This document shows positions 33,373 through 42,631 of a stretch of 64,000 bases of DNA, in pieces. The DNA comes from Phenylobacterium deserti (GTDB lineage Bacteria > Pseudomonadota > Alphaproteobacteria > Caulobacterales > Caulobacteraceae): assembly GCA_943332615.1 (NCBI GenBank), contig CALQQB010000001.1, positions 1-64,000 of the forward strand. The letters are read 5' to 3'. The notes beneath the pieces were generated by a model. The model was not told where the DNA came from. It saw only the letters and a list, made by a program, of their open reading frames with translations, and ran no database searches. Made by a program: the position numbers and the translations under genes. Each line of letters starts with the position of its first letter. The stretch's first letter is position 1.

Positions 33373-33922
33373 GGGCCGTGTCTGAGCGCCGCGCTTCCAC
33401 GGCCTTGGCCAGGGCCAGCGGCAGCAGTCGATCCAGTTGGGCGACCACGTCGCGGTAGGCCAACATCGACTTACCCCAGGCGTCCGGAATCGGCTCTTCG
33501 GAGCCCTTCGCGTAGAACGCCAGGGTGAAGGTCTGGGCCTTCGCCTGCGGAAAACTGGCGATCAGCTTGTCAGCGTGCGCTCGCGTCATGGTCAGGATCA
33601 GGTCGGCATGTGAGACGTCGGCCGCCGCCACCGGACGCGCGCGGCGCGCTGAGACGTCGAAGCCTCGATCCGCCATCAGGACGCGGGCGTTGGCCTCCGG
33701 CGCTTCGTCGAATGGATCGACGTCCAGGCCGCGCGAGATCACGGCGACGGGCGCGCCGCGACGCGTGGCGAGGTCGCGGGCCAGGGTCTCGGCCATCAGG
33801 CTCCGGCCCGTGTTTCCGGTATCCACGAACAGGATTTTCAGGGGTTCTGCCGCCGTCGCGGCGCGGCGGGAGATCAGGCTGGACGCCGCGCCGAGCGCGA
33901 GCAGGTGTCGGCGAGACAGCAT
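33317..33922 (-). CDS. Exported LMW-PTP-like protein with catalytic Cys lost
   Basis: A 201-residue protein with a twin-arginine-like leader (LSRRHLLALGAASSL) and a low-molecular-weight phosphotyrosine phosphatase fold. The P-loop reads ILFVDTGNTGRSLMAE where the family has CxxGNxCRS: the catalytic Cys is Asp and the second Cys is Gly, so phosphatase activity is not expected. The late IPDAWGKSMLAYRD block matches the family general-acid region. Only the minus-strand frame starting at 33922 is real; the 638-residue ORF reaching to 35233 is a shadow of the propeller gene. It follows that propeller gene by 5 bp. Confidence 0.78.
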   Translation of the reverse strand: MLSRRHLLALGAASSLISRRAATAAEPLKILFVDTGNTGRSLMAETLARDLATRRGAPVAVISRGLDVDPFDEAPEANARVLMADRGFDVSARRARPVAAADVSHADLILTMTRAHADKLIASFPQAKAQTFTLAFYAKGSEEPIPDAWGKSMLAYRDVVAQLDRLLPLALAKAVEARRSDTAPMARSSTAPGRPSGRSVE

Positions 33923-33927
33923 CCGAC

Positions 33928-35514
33928 CTACTTCCCGCTGATCTTGTAGATCGCGTTCTCGACATCCGAGGAGAAGTACACGTCCCCCTTGGCGCCCACC
34001 GCGATGCCGCCCGACGGGGCATCGGGCAGGTAGCCGACCGGCAGTTCGCTGGCCAGTACGGTGCGTTGGCCGGAGGCGCGGTCCACCTGAACCACCTGGC
34101 GCGCGCCCACGTCCAGGACCACCAGCTCGCCGGTGGGCGTGAACGCCACGGCCCGGGGCCGCTGGAAACCGTCGGCGGATCTGGTCACGTCGCCGGTCTT
34201 CAGGTCCACGCGGGTGATCCGGCCCGCGTCGCGCTCGGCCACATAGACCGCGTCGCCCGGACCCAGCGCCAGGCTGACCGGCATCTTCAGACCGGAGGCG
34301 ATCACCGTCCGCGTCGCGCCCGAGACCCGCACGATGTCTCCGGCGGAGAGGCTGACGATCCAGTCGCCATTTGGCAGGCCGACCACATCGGTGGGGCCGC
34401 GGAACGGCTCCGAGAGCGAGAGCCGCTTGCCGGTGACCCTGTCGCGCACGTCCACCCGGCCGCCGCCGACCAGCAGCACCTTGTCGCCGGCCATGCCGAC
34501 GGCGCTGGGGGAGCTGAGCTCGTCGGAATAGGCCCGCGCCAGGTCGGTGACCTTGCCGGTCTGGCCGTCCACGCTGCGGAAGGCGAACCCGTCGGCGACG
34601 TAAAGCGTGTCCTTGCCGCCCTCGCTGGAGACCGCGATGTCGTAAGGGTTGGCCAGCGCGCCCTTGATCACCTGGCGCAGCTTGCCGGTCTTCAGGTTCA
34701 CTTCCTGGATGCCGTTGTCGGCCATGTTGGAGACGAACAGCCGGCCCTTGGCGTCGAACGCCATGTTGTCCAGCGAGGTCGCCAGCTGGGCGACCTTGGT
34801 CTTCGCCCCGGTGCGGATATCGATCCGGTAGAGCACGCCGATCTTGGTATCGATCGCATAGAGCGCGCCATCGGGACCGAACTTGGCGGCTGCCGGAGTC
34901 TGCAGGCCCTCGGCCACGACTTTGAGCGCGCCGGTGGCGGGGTCGATCCGCGCGATCTGGCCCTTGAACCACAGGGGCCCGTAGAGCGCCCCGTCCGGGC
35001 CGACATCGAAGCTGTTGAAGCCGCCGACGTCGACCGCGATCCTGCGCGGCGGCTTCACGCCCGCGGCGTCCAGTTCCCACACCCCGTCGCCGGCGAACAC
35101 CTGGCCCAGATAGAGGTGTTTCTTGTCCGGGCTGAACACGACCGAATTGGCGCCGGGCAGGTCCTTGGCGAGCACCTCGGCCGGCCCCTTGCCGCGCTTG
35201 GTATAGACCGTGCCGGTGGAGATGGCGGTCCACACCACCTGGCCGTCAGGGCCGAAGGCGATGTCGTCGGCCATGCCCTTGGGCGGCGGCTCGATCACCC
35301 GCCACGCGCCGGTCTCCGCGTTCACCGAGTAGAGCGTCTGGCCGATCACGCTGCCGGCGTAGAGCTGGCCGTCGGGGGCGAAGCGGATGCCATGGACGCC
35401 GTGGAAGGCCGAGCCCTGCACCAGCTTGGTGAGCTTCTGGGCCTGGGCGGCGACGGGGCCAAGGCCGGCCCACGCGAGGGTGAGAGCGGCGACGACGAGG
35501 GCGGTTTTGCGCAT
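33928..35514 (-). CDS. Exported SMP-30/NHL-type beta-propeller protein
   Basis: A 528-residue protein with a signal peptide ending near GPVAAQAQ. The rest is a repeated propeller pattern of about 40-50 residues with many Gly-Asp turns, for example FAPDGQLYAGSVIG, FGPDGQVVWTA and GPDGALYGPLWF. The later repeats (LGPGDAVYVAERDAGRITRVDLKTGDV) suggest a six-bladed, gluconolactonase-like fold, possibly duplicated given the length. It could bind or hydrolyse a lactone or sugar in the periplasm. It lies in one minus-strand operon with the NIPSNAP-like gene upstream and the PTP-like gene downstream. Confidence 0.8.
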   Translation of the reverse strand: MRKTALVVAALTLAWAGLGPVAAQAQKLTKLVQGSAFHGVHGIRFAPDGQLYAGSVIGQTLYSVNAETGAWRVIEPPPKGMADDIAFGPDGQVVWTAISTGTVYTKRGKGPAEVLAKDLPGANSVVFSPDKKHLYLGQVFAGDGVWELDAAGVKPPRRIAVDVGGFNSFDVGPDGALYGPLWFKGQIARIDPATGALKVVAEGLQTPAAAKFGPDGALYAIDTKIGVLYRIDIRTGAKTKVAQLATSLDNMAFDAKGRLFVSNMADNGIQEVNLKTGKLRQVIKGALANPYDIAVSSEGGKDTLYVADGFAFRSVDGQTGKVTDLARAYSDELSSPSAVGMAGDKVLLVGGGRVDVRDRVTGKRLSLSEPFRGPTDVVGLPNGDWIVSLSAGDIVRVSGATRTVIASGLKMPVSLALGPGDAVYVAERDAGRITRVDLKTGDVTRSADGFQRPRAVAFTPTGELVVLDVGARQVVQVDRASGQRTVLASELPVGYLPDAPSGGIAVGAKGDVYFSSDVENAIYKISGK

Positions 35515-35524
35515 GCGGCAACCT

Positions 35525-36235
35525 TCAGATCGGGACGAGGAGAGTGGAGGCGTTCCAGGTGTCCTTGGTGATGGCGCTGCGCCGCTGAAAGGCCGCCATG
35601 GCCGCCGTGCTGGGATCGCGCGAGCTCTCCCACATGCCGTGGTCTCTGTAACGGGTGATCAGCAGCAACCGCACCGCGCCGTTGCGAACATCGACCGCGG
35701 TCCGGTCCGCGGTGAACAGGCCGAAGATATTCGCTTCGAACCGGGTCTCGAAATCGCGCCAGCCCTCCTGCGAGAGGGCCAGGAACTCGGGCACATTCGC
35801 CGTCTTCACGACGAACCAGCGGTGGACGAAGATTCCCCCGGGACGCGGCTTGTCCGCCATTGCGGGGCGCGTAGTGGCGGCCAGCTTGCCGCGCTGGGCG
35901 AAGGTGACGGTCTTGCCCCGCATCAGGCCGCCGATCTCCCCGTCGCGGCCCTTGGCGTCGGGGGCCCAGCGGACCAGCAGCGCCGCCTGCCGCGCGACCC
36001 AGCCGATCTGCGGCGTGAACAGTCCCAGCACCTGGCCGCCGGCGGCGGAGATGCCTGGGAGCCGCGCCTTCAGCGTCTCGGCATAGGCCTTGGGCGGGGT
36101 CGTCCCCTCCGCGTCAGCGAGGTCCAGGAACAGGTAGTCGTAGGCGTACTCGGGCGACGGCTCGGCCGCCTGCGCCGAGGTGGCGATGAGGGCTCCGGCA
36201 GCGGCGAGCCAGGTGCGGCGGTCGATCTGTGTCAT
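35525..36235 (-). CDS. Exported NIPSNAP-like protein
   Basis: A 236-residue protein with a leader MTQIDRRTWLAAAGALIATSAQAA that has a twin-arginine flavour. The mature part contains two dimeric alpha-beta-barrel-like halves (for example VLGLFTPQIGWVARQAALLVRW and the second-half IFVHRWFVVKTANVPEF), similar to NIPSNAP/Dabb proteins. No catalytic signature is visible. It is first in a three-gene minus-strand run with the propeller and PTP-like genes. It diverges from the M28-like gene over 74 bp. Function is unknown. Confidence 0.7.
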   Translation of the reverse strand: MTQIDRRTWLAAAGALIATSAQAAEPSPEYAYDYLFLDLADAEGTTPPKAYAETLKARLPGISAAGGQVLGLFTPQIGWVARQAALLVRWAPDAKGRDGEIGGLMRGKTVTFAQRGKLAATTRPAMADKPRPGGIFVHRWFVVKTANVPEFLALSQEGWRDFETRFEANIFGLFTADRTAVDVRNGAVRLLLITRYRDHGMWESSRDPSTAAMAAFQRRSAITKDTWNASTLLVPI

Positions 36236-36309
36236 GGGACACCTTCCGGCGATGCATATGGCAGCGTCAAGCGCGTCGCGCGCCGCCGGAGTCCGCGGTA
36301 GGATACGGC

Positions 36310-37599
36310 ATGGACCATGTCAGAACCCCGTCCGCTTCGCGCCGCGCCGTCCTGGGCGCGGGCGCGCTCATCGCCGCGGCGCCGACCGCCGGCCGCGCCG
36401 CCGATCCCACGGCGGAGGCCGAGGCGAAACGCATTGTCGAGCGCTTCCAGACTTTCGGCGACAAGGCCTCCGGCGGGCCGGGCGACATCGCGTCCGGGGA
36501 ATGGCTGGAGGGCGAACTCAAGGCTCTGGGCTATGCCACGGCGCGGCAAGGCTTCGACGTTCCGGCCTACGACGGTACAGCCGAGCTGACCTCGGGTTCG
36601 ACCAGGACGCAGGTGATCCCGCAGGCGATTCTCACGCCGACGCCCCCGGCCGGCGTCACCGGGCCGATCTATCTGGCGGGCGCGGGAAAGGGGCCCGGCA
36701 TCGCGCTGGTGGTCCTGCCCCACGCCCGCTGGTCGACCATGGTGGGGCAGGTCGAGCGCAGGGTCGCCGCGACGTTTTCGGCTGGCGCCTCTGCGGCGGT
36801 GATCGTCACCACCGGCCCCACCGCAGAGGCCTGCGCCTTGAACACGCCGGTTGGACGGCGCTTGTTCGACCGCCCGGTGGTGGTGCTGGCGCCAAAGGAC
36901 GCGGAGCCCTTCCTCCAGGCGGCAGGCCGCGGCGAGATGGCGACACTGTCGATTCCGGGCCGCTCCTTCCGCCGTCCCGCCTTCAATGTCACCGCCCGCC
37001 TTGACCGCGGGGCGGCCAGGACCCTGGTGCTCTCGACCCCGCGCTCGGGCTGGTTCGGCTGTGCGGGCGAGCGGGGGACCGGGCTGGCCGCGTGGCTGCT
37101 GCTGGCCCAGTGGGCGTCGCGCGCCGGGCTGCCGGTCAACCTCGCCCTCGTCGCCACCAGCGGCCATGAGTACGAGTACGCCGGCGGCGAACGGTTCATC
37201 GCCGAACTTGCGCCGAAGCCGAAGGACACCGCGCTGTGGGTCCATCTCGGCGCCAATGTCGCGGCCCGCGACTGGCACGAGCGGGGACCGGTGCTGGCTC
37301 CCCTGCCCAGCGCCGACCCGCAGCGCTTCCTGCTGGCCAGCCCGCCGCTGGTCGCGGCGGCCAAGGCCGCCTTCGCGGGTCAGCCCGGCCTGGAGCAGCC
37401 GTACGCCGCCGATCCGGCCCAGGTGGCGGGCGAACTCGCCAGCATTCTGAAGGGCGGCTACGACCCGTTGGTCGGAATCTTCGGCAGCCACCGCTTCCAC
37501 CACACGCGCGCCGACGACCTGCGCTGCGTCTCGCCGGCGCTGATCCCGCCGGTGACCGAGGCGATGGCCAAGCTCATCATGGCCGCGCTCAAGACCTGA
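36310..37599 (+). CDS. Exported M28-peptidase-like protein with degenerate metal site
   Basis: A 429-residue protein with a leader (ASRRAVLGAGALIAAAPTAG). It has the M28 arrangement with a PA-like insert around residues 110-220 (AGKGPGIALVVLPHARW). At the expected first metal-ligand block, where M28 enzymes have HxDS and then DNxSG, it reads STPRSGWFGCAGERGTGLAA. The GEE-like block reads ATSGHEYEYAGGERF. Most zinc ligands therefore seem lost, making it a probable pseudo-peptidase or an enzyme with altered chemistry. It precedes a GST gene by 23 bp on the same strand. Confidence 0.72.
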   Translation: MDHVRTPSASRRAVLGAGALIAAAPTAGRAADPTAEAEAKRIVERFQTFGDKASGGPGDIASGEWLEGELKALGYATARQGFDVPAYDGTAELTSGSTRTQVIPQAILTPTPPAGVTGPIYLAGAGKGPGIALVVLPHARWSTMVGQVERRVAATFSAGASAAVIVTTGPTAEACALNTPVGRRLFDRPVVVLAPKDAEPFLQAAGRGEMATLSIPGRSFRRPAFNVTARLDRGAARTLVLSTPRSGWFGCAGERGTGLAAWLLLAQWASRAGLPVNLALVATSGHEYEYAGGERFIAELAPKPKDTALWVHLGANVAARDWHERGPVLAPLPSADPQRFLLASPPLVAAAKAAFAGQPGLEQPYAADPAQVAGELASILKGGYDPLVGIFGSHRFHHTRADDLRCVSPALIPPVTEAMAKLIMAALKT

Positions 37600-37622
37600 C
37601 AACGACAAGAGGAGGAGGTTTC

Positions 37623-38645
37623 GTGGACCACTACCGGATCCTGGGCGCGCTGGGCTCGCCCTACTCGATGAAGATGCGCGCCATCCTGCGCTACCGGCGC
37701 CTGCCCCACATCTGGATCCAGGCGAACGAGAGCCACAGCGCGGAACGCGCCCAGGTGCGTCCGGCGGTGATCCCGGTGATCCAGTACCCGGACGGCGCCT
37801 ACCACGTCGATTCGACCCCGATGATCTACGAGCTGGAGGCGCGACATCCCGGGCAGCGCTCCATCGTGCCGCCGGACGCCGGCGACGCCTTCCTGGCGTA
37901 TCTGCTCGAAGACATGGCCGACGAGTGGGCCACGAAGATCATGTTCCACTACCGCTGGCATCGGCCGCGCGACCAGAAGCAGATGAGCGAATGGCTGGCG
38001 TTCGACCGGTCCACGGGCGGCGGGCTGGCCGATGTGACGCGCTACGCCGGCTTCTTCCGTGACCGGCAGGTGGGGCGCATGGCCCTGGTCGGTTGCACGC
38101 CCGAGAACGCGCCCATCATCGAGGATGCCGCGGCGCAGCTGGCTGGGATGTTCGAGGCCCACGTCGTGAACCGTCCCTACTTCTTCTTCGGCTCGCGGCC
38201 GTCGATGGCGGAGTTCAGCTGGTACGGCCAGTTCAGCCAGCTGATCGTCGATCCCACCGCCAACGACACGCTGCGCGAGATCGCCCCCTTCACGGTGCGC
38301 TGGATCATGCACATGGACGACCTGTCGGGGGTCGAGGGCGAGTGGCGTGCGCCCGACGAGGCCCTGCCGGCGATCGTGCCCCAGCTGCTGGCCTTCGCTG
38401 GGGAGGTCTACCTGCCGTTCCTGGAGGCCAACGTGGCGGCGCTGGCGGCGGGCGAGGAGACCTTTACCCTCGACATCCTGGGCCGGCCGTACACGCAAGG
38501 CGCCTTCAAGTACCAGGCCCGCTGCCTGGAGAGCCTGCGTCGCGGCTATGCCGAACTGCCTGCGGCGGCGAGGACGCGGATCGACCCGTTGCTGCAGACG
38601 GCAGGGCTGATCGCGCCGCTGACGCGGAGCCGCCAGAGGGTGTGA
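37623..38645 (+). CDS. Glutathione S-transferase family protein
   Basis: A 340-residue GST-like protein that starts with GTG 37623 after AGGAGG. The N-terminal thioredoxin-like domain has GALGSPYSMKMRAILRYRRLPH (glutathione site near SPYS) and VIPVIQYPDGAYHVDSTPMIYELE. The C-terminal all-helical domain is longer than the common 200-residue GST, ending with an extra 60-residue tail. It is linked to the upstream M28-like gene. A glutathione transfer or dehalogenation role is likely; the substrate is unknown. Confidence 0.82.
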   Translation: MDHYRILGALGSPYSMKMRAILRYRRLPHIWIQANESHSAERAQVRPAVIPVIQYPDGAYHVDSTPMIYELEARHPGQRSIVPPDAGDAFLAYLLEDMADEWATKIMFHYRWHRPRDQKQMSEWLAFDRSTGGGLADVTRYAGFFRDRQVGRMALVGCTPENAPIIEDAAAQLAGMFEAHVVNRPYFFFGSRPSMAEFSWYGQFSQLIVDPTANDTLREIAPFTVRWIMHMDDLSGVEGEWRAPDEALPAIVPQLLAFAGEVYLPFLEANVAALAAGEETFTLDILGRPYTQGAFKYQARCLESLRRGYAELPAAARTRIDPLLQTAGLIAPLTRSRQRV

Positions 38646-38671
38646 GCCGGCGTTTGGGCTATAGTGCCGGG

Positions 38672-39472
38672 ATGATCGAGATTCCCCACGCCAGCGCGCC
38701 GCAGGCGGCGTCGCCCACCTACCGCCTGGCGTCCCTGGACCAGGACTTCATGATGGGCGGCTCCATGCGGGGCGTCCGGCTGCTGATGGAGTTCGCGAAG
38801 GCCGATGAGGCGCTGCGCGCCTGGGGGGTGCGTTCGACCATCGTGGTGTTCGGCTCGGCGCGGATCCGCGAGGACGGCTCTGACGATCACCGGCGGTGGT
38901 ATGGCGCGGCGCGCGAGTTCGCGGCCATCGCCTCACGGCTGGGCGGGGCACAACTTTCGGCCCGCAAGGAGCGGCACAATGTGATCTGCACCGGCGGCGG
39001 GCCGGGAGTGATGGAGGCGGCGAACCGCGGGGCGGCCGATGCCGGCGCGCCCTCGATCGGGCTGAACATCACCCTGCCGCACGAGCAATACCCAAACAGC
39101 TTTTCGACCCCGGAGCTCACGTTCCGCTTCCACTACTTCGCCATGCGGAAGCTGCACTTCGCCATCCGGGCAAACGCCCTGGTGGTGTTTCCCGGCGGTT
39201 TCGGGACCCTGGACGAACTGTTCGAAATCCTGACCCTGCGCCAGACGGACAAGTCCCCGCCGATTCCCATCGTACTGTTCGACGAGGCCTACTGGCGTTC
39301 CGTGGTGAATTTCGACGCCTTGATCGCGAACGGCATGATCGCGGCGGAGGACATGGCGCTGTTCCAGTTCGCCGAGTCGGCGGAGGCGGTCTGGGCGCAC
39401 CTCGTGAACGGCGGCCTCAGCTCGCACGAAGAACTGGACGAACCACCCCTGGGTCCGATCGGGCTGGCCTAG
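38672..39472 (+). CDS. LOG-family nucleotide phosphoribohydrolase-like protein
   Basis: A 266-residue Rossmann-fold protein of the TIGR00730/LOG type, often mislabelled lysine decarboxylase. The signature GGGPGVMEAANRGA and the hallmark PGGFGTLDELFE are both present. Characterised relatives cleave N6-substituted AMP or related nucleotide 5'-monophosphates to base and ribose 5-phosphate. There is no signal peptide. It overlaps the convergent NDH-2 gene by 4 bp. It is plausible but unproven that it links to the purine locus further downstream. Confidence 0.87.
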   Translation: MIEIPHASAPQAASPTYRLASLDQDFMMGGSMRGVRLLMEFAKADEALRAWGVRSTIVVFGSARIREDGSDDHRRWYGAAREFAAIASRLGGAQLSARKERHNVICTGGGPGVMEAANRGAADAGAPSIGLNITLPHEQYPNSFSTPELTFRFHYFAMRKLHFAIRANALVVFPGGFGTLDELFEILTLRQTDKSPPIPIVLFDEAYWRSVVNFDALIANGMIAAEDMALFQFAESAEAVWAHLVNGGLSSHEELDEPPLGPIGLA

Positions 39473-40758
39473 GTGTTGATGTCGTCGGGAGCGGTGTCAC
39501 CGCGGCGGCTGACGGCTTCAGGGATCAGGCGGGCGCCGCGTTCGAAGGTCAGGTAGGACCAGGTCCAATCAAGGACCACCTGCGCGCGATTGCGGAAACC
39601 TATCAGGAAATAGACGTGAGCTGCGCACCAGAAGGTCCAGGCCAGGAAACCGGTCAGGCGTACCGGACCGATGCTGACCGCAGCCGCCTTGCGGCCGACG
39701 GTGGCGAGGTTGCCGAAGTCGACGTAGCGGAAGGGCGGCGGACCGGGCTTGCCGGCGATCCGGGCGGCGATGGTCTTGGCCGCGTAGGCGCCGCCCTGCT
39801 TGGCGGCAGGGGCGACGCCGGGGACGACTACGCCAGCGGCGTCGCGCAGCAGGCCCACGTCGCCGACGACGAACACCTCGGGATGGCCTGGCAGGCTAAA
39901 GTCCGATGCGACCACGACGCGGCCGGCGCGGTCGGTCTCGGCGCCTAGCCACAGACCGGCGGGAGAGGCCTGGACGCCGGCGGCCCAGATGATGTTGGCA
40001 GCGGCAATGCGCTCAGCGCCCAGATCGACGCCGCCTGCGTCGCAACCGGTGACGGCATGGTCCAGTCGGACCTCGACGCCGAGGTGTTCCAGGGCGCGTT
40101 TCGCGTAGGCCGAGAGCGACGGGGGGAAGGCGCTCAGCACGCGCGGGCCGGCCTCAACCAGCATCACGCGGGCCATGACCTCACGGATGTGGCGGAAGTC
40201 GCTGGTGAGCGCGCGCTTGGCCAGTTCGGCGATGGCGCCGGCCAGTTCGACGCCGGTGGGCCCGGCTCCCACCACCACGAAGGTGAGCAGACGGCTGCGC
40301 TCGGCGTCGGCGACGGCGACCTCCGCGGCCTCGAAAGCCAGCAGGATGCGGCGGCGTAAGCTCAGGGCATCCTCGAGCGACTTCAGACCCGGAGCGTGCG
40401 CGGCCCATTCGTCGTTTCCGAAGTAAGCGTGGGTGGCGCCGGTGGCGACGATCAGGGAATCGTAGGGCAGCGTGCGGGCGCCCAGCCGGACATGGCGGTT
40501 CGTCAGGTCGATACCGGTGACCTCGTCCAGCTCGACGCTGACGTTGGCCTGGCGGCGCAGGACGGTGCGCACCGGGCTGGCGATCTGCGTGGGCGCAAGG
40601 CCGGCGGTGGCGACCTGATAGAGCAGGGGCTGGAACAGGTGATGGTTACGCCGGTCGATCACGGTGACATTGGAGTCGGCGCTGGCCAGCGCCTTCGCCG
40701 CCGACAGCCCGGCGAACCCGGCCCCGACGATCACCACCCGGTGTCGGTTCACGGTCAT
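39469..40758 (-). CDS. Type II NADH dehydrogenase (NDH-2)-like FAD oxidoreductase
   Basis: A 429-residue two-dinucleotide-binding flavoprotein. The FAD site is VVIVGAGFAGLSAAKALA near the start and the NAD site is FVVVGAGPTGVELAGAIAEL near residue 165. The C-terminal FLAWTFWCAAHVYFLIGFRNR is a membrane-anchoring helix typical of NDH-2. I chose ATG 40758 over the ORF start at 40785, because the upstream esterase stop is at 40760. It oxidises NADH and passes electrons to quinone at the inner membrane. The link to the esterase gene (1-bp gap) is likely only transcriptional. Confidence 0.88.
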   Translation of the reverse strand: MTVNRHRVVIVGAGFAGLSAAKALASADSNVTVIDRRNHHLFQPLLYQVATAGLAPTQIASPVRTVLRRQANVSVELDEVTGIDLTNRHVRLGARTLPYDSLIVATGATHAYFGNDEWAAHAPGLKSLEDALSLRRRILLAFEAAEVAVADAERSRLLTFVVVGAGPTGVELAGAIAELAKRALTSDFRHIREVMARVMLVEAGPRVLSAFPPSLSAYAKRALEHLGVEVRLDHAVTGCDAGGVDLGAERIAAANIIWAAGVQASPAGLWLGAETDRAGRVVVASDFSLPGHPEVFVVGDVGLLRDAAGVVVPGVAPAAKQGGAYAAKTIAARIAGKPGPPPFRYVDFGNLATVGRKAAAVSIGPVRLTGFLAWTFWCAAHVYFLIGFRNRAQVVLDWTWSYLTFERGARLIPEAVSRRGDTAPDDINT

Positions 40759-40759
40759 G

Positions 40760-42367
40760 CTAATTGCGGCTCGCGGCAATGACATCGAGGCGGGACTTCA
40801 GCGGGTCGGGCTCGGCCGCGGCGGCACCGTCGGTTCGGAAGACCATGATCTGGTCCTTGGCCGGCTCATACCTCGGCCAGGCGGGCAGGCCAGGGCCGTT
40901 GGGGTCGCCAGTCCTGGCGAAATTAAGCCAGTAGCCCTGGATCGTCCTGGCGACCGCCAGGTCGGCCTCGTTGGCTTCCCCCATGTGCCGGGGTGAAACC
41001 ATCGCGATGTAGCCTGGTCCGTAAGTGTCGAAGACGAAGGGTATCTCCGAGGCGTGCGGGGCGAGCCGCGGCGTCGGGCCCCGCAGCGCCGCACCAATAT
41101 AGTCGAAACGGTATTGGTAGGCCGCCACGCCCCGAGCTGCGAAGCTCGCAGCGGCGAAACGCGCAGGTTCGATCATCGCCTGGTCCATGCCCACCTTCTG
41201 GCGGATGGCCGACAGGTTCCCGATCCCCTCCGGATCGTAGGCGGTCAACGCGGCCTTGCGATCGCCCAGGGGCGCGAGCAGGGCGTCCAGGGTCGGCGCG
41301 CGGTTCAGGCCCAGGTCCGCCCCATTGGCTCCGACGATGATCGGGACCTTGACTTGGCGGCCGGCGCGATACGCGGCTTCTGGCGTTTCCGTCACCAGCT
41401 TCCCGTCCAGGACCGGCCCGGAGTAGGTCACTGGATTGAGCGTCATGAAGGTGCGCATGCTGAGCCCGCCCACCACCTTGTCCGGCGGCAGGGCGCGCAG
41501 TCTCGCCAGCGCCGCCGCGTCTGTCCCTTCGATGCCCTGAGATTTCGCGAAGGCGACGCCGATGGTTTCCGCCGACGGCAGGCCCGGCGCATCGACGCTG
41601 AGCGCCGGCGTGGCGCCTAGCTGGTCACGGCCGCCACCGGACTCCACGATCGCCCGGTGGAACAACCCCTTGCCCAGGGGCGACGCCAGCAGGGTATGGA
41701 CCGAGAAGCCGCCCGCGGACTCGCCAAAGACCGTGACGTTGCCCGGGTCGCCGCCGAACGCAGAGATATTCCGCTGCACCCATTTGAGCGCCGCGATCTG
41801 GTCCATGTAGGCGTAGTTGCCTTTCAGCTCGCCCGGCCGTTCGGCGGTCAGGGCCGGAAACCCGAAGAAGCCGAAGCGGCCCAGGCGATAGTTGATGCTG
41901 ACGAACACCACGCCCTGCCTGGCGAACTTGTCGCCCTGGTAGATCGCCGGCTGCGTGCCGCCGTTCACCAGCCCGCCGCCATAGATCCAGACCATCACCG
42001 GCAGCCTCTTCGCCGGCGCCCCCGCCGGCCGCCAGATGTTCAGATAGAGGCAATCCTCACTGAGGTCGGTTCCCAGCCCAGGGTCGCCGGCGATGGGCCC
42101 TTGGAGACAGTCCTTGCCGAGCGCCGTCGCTGGCCGCACATCCTTCCAGGCGGCGGCCTTCTGCGGCGAACGCCAGCGCAGATCGCCCACCGGTGCCGCG
42201 GCGAAGGGCACGCCCTTGAAGCTGAGCACGCCGTCGGTGACCGCCCCGTTCAGCCTGCCGGCTTCAACCCGAACCACGGTGGGCGCTGGCGCGGCCTGGG
42301 TCGGCGAGGCCAGCAGGGTCAGGACCAACAGGCCGAGCATTTGTCGGACGGGAAGGGTTCGGCACAT
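40760..42367 (-). CDS. Exported type B carboxylesterase
   Basis: A 535-residue type B carboxylesterase with a signal peptide (LGLLVLTLLASPTQA). The N-terminal GVPFAAAPVGDLRW and EDCLYLNIWRP blocks are standard. The nucleophile region is VFGESAGGFSVH, preceded by FGGDPGNVT, and the IYGGG oxyanion-hole motif is present. The late LAPHASEIPFVFDTYG block carries the catalytic His. ATG 42367 begins the leader; the longer start at 42448 does not. It hydrolyses esters in the periplasm; its substrate is unknown. Confidence 0.9.
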   Translation of the reverse strand: MCRTLPVRQMLGLLVLTLLASPTQAAPAPTVVRVEAGRLNGAVTDGVLSFKGVPFAAAPVGDLRWRSPQKAAAWKDVRPATALGKDCLQGPIAGDPGLGTDLSEDCLYLNIWRPAGAPAKRLPVMVWIYGGGLVNGGTQPAIYQGDKFARQGVVFVSINYRLGRFGFFGFPALTAERPGELKGNYAYMDQIAALKWVQRNISAFGGDPGNVTVFGESAGGFSVHTLLASPLGKGLFHRAIVESGGGRDQLGATPALSVDAPGLPSAETIGVAFAKSQGIEGTDAAALARLRALPPDKVVGGLSMRTFMTLNPVTYSGPVLDGKLVTETPEAAYRAGRQVKVPIIVGANGADLGLNRAPTLDALLAPLGDRKAALTAYDPEGIGNLSAIRQKVGMDQAMIEPARFAAASFAARGVAAYQYRFDYIGAALRGPTPRLAPHASEIPFVFDTYGPGYIAMVSPRHMGEANEADLAVARTIQGYWLNFARTGDPNGPGLPAWPRYEPAKDQIMVFRTDGAAAAEPDPLKSRLDVIAASRN

Positions 42368-42631
42368 GGCAGGCAGCCCCCGGTCGCGGTCCCTGCGCGG
42401 ATCGCGTTCCTCAGCATGCGGAAGTTCCCGTGTGCGCCACAAGCGCAATTTCGGAACCGCCTACTCCACCGGCTCCAACTCGGCAGGTCCCCCCAATGCG
42501 CGCCCGAAAAGCCACGGTTCGGGGCCGAGTAAAATCTGACACCAAACCTTCGCCATAGGGTCTTTGGGTCGGGCTTACGACCCCACCGCGCCGGGCGAAC
42601 CGGTCGCCACCACCGGTTGGGGATATCAGTC

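Noticed and set aside
33923-35233. Upstream part of the 638-residue ORF 33317-35233
   Set aside because: It is a Gly/Arg/Pro-rich shadow frame of the beta-propeller gene.
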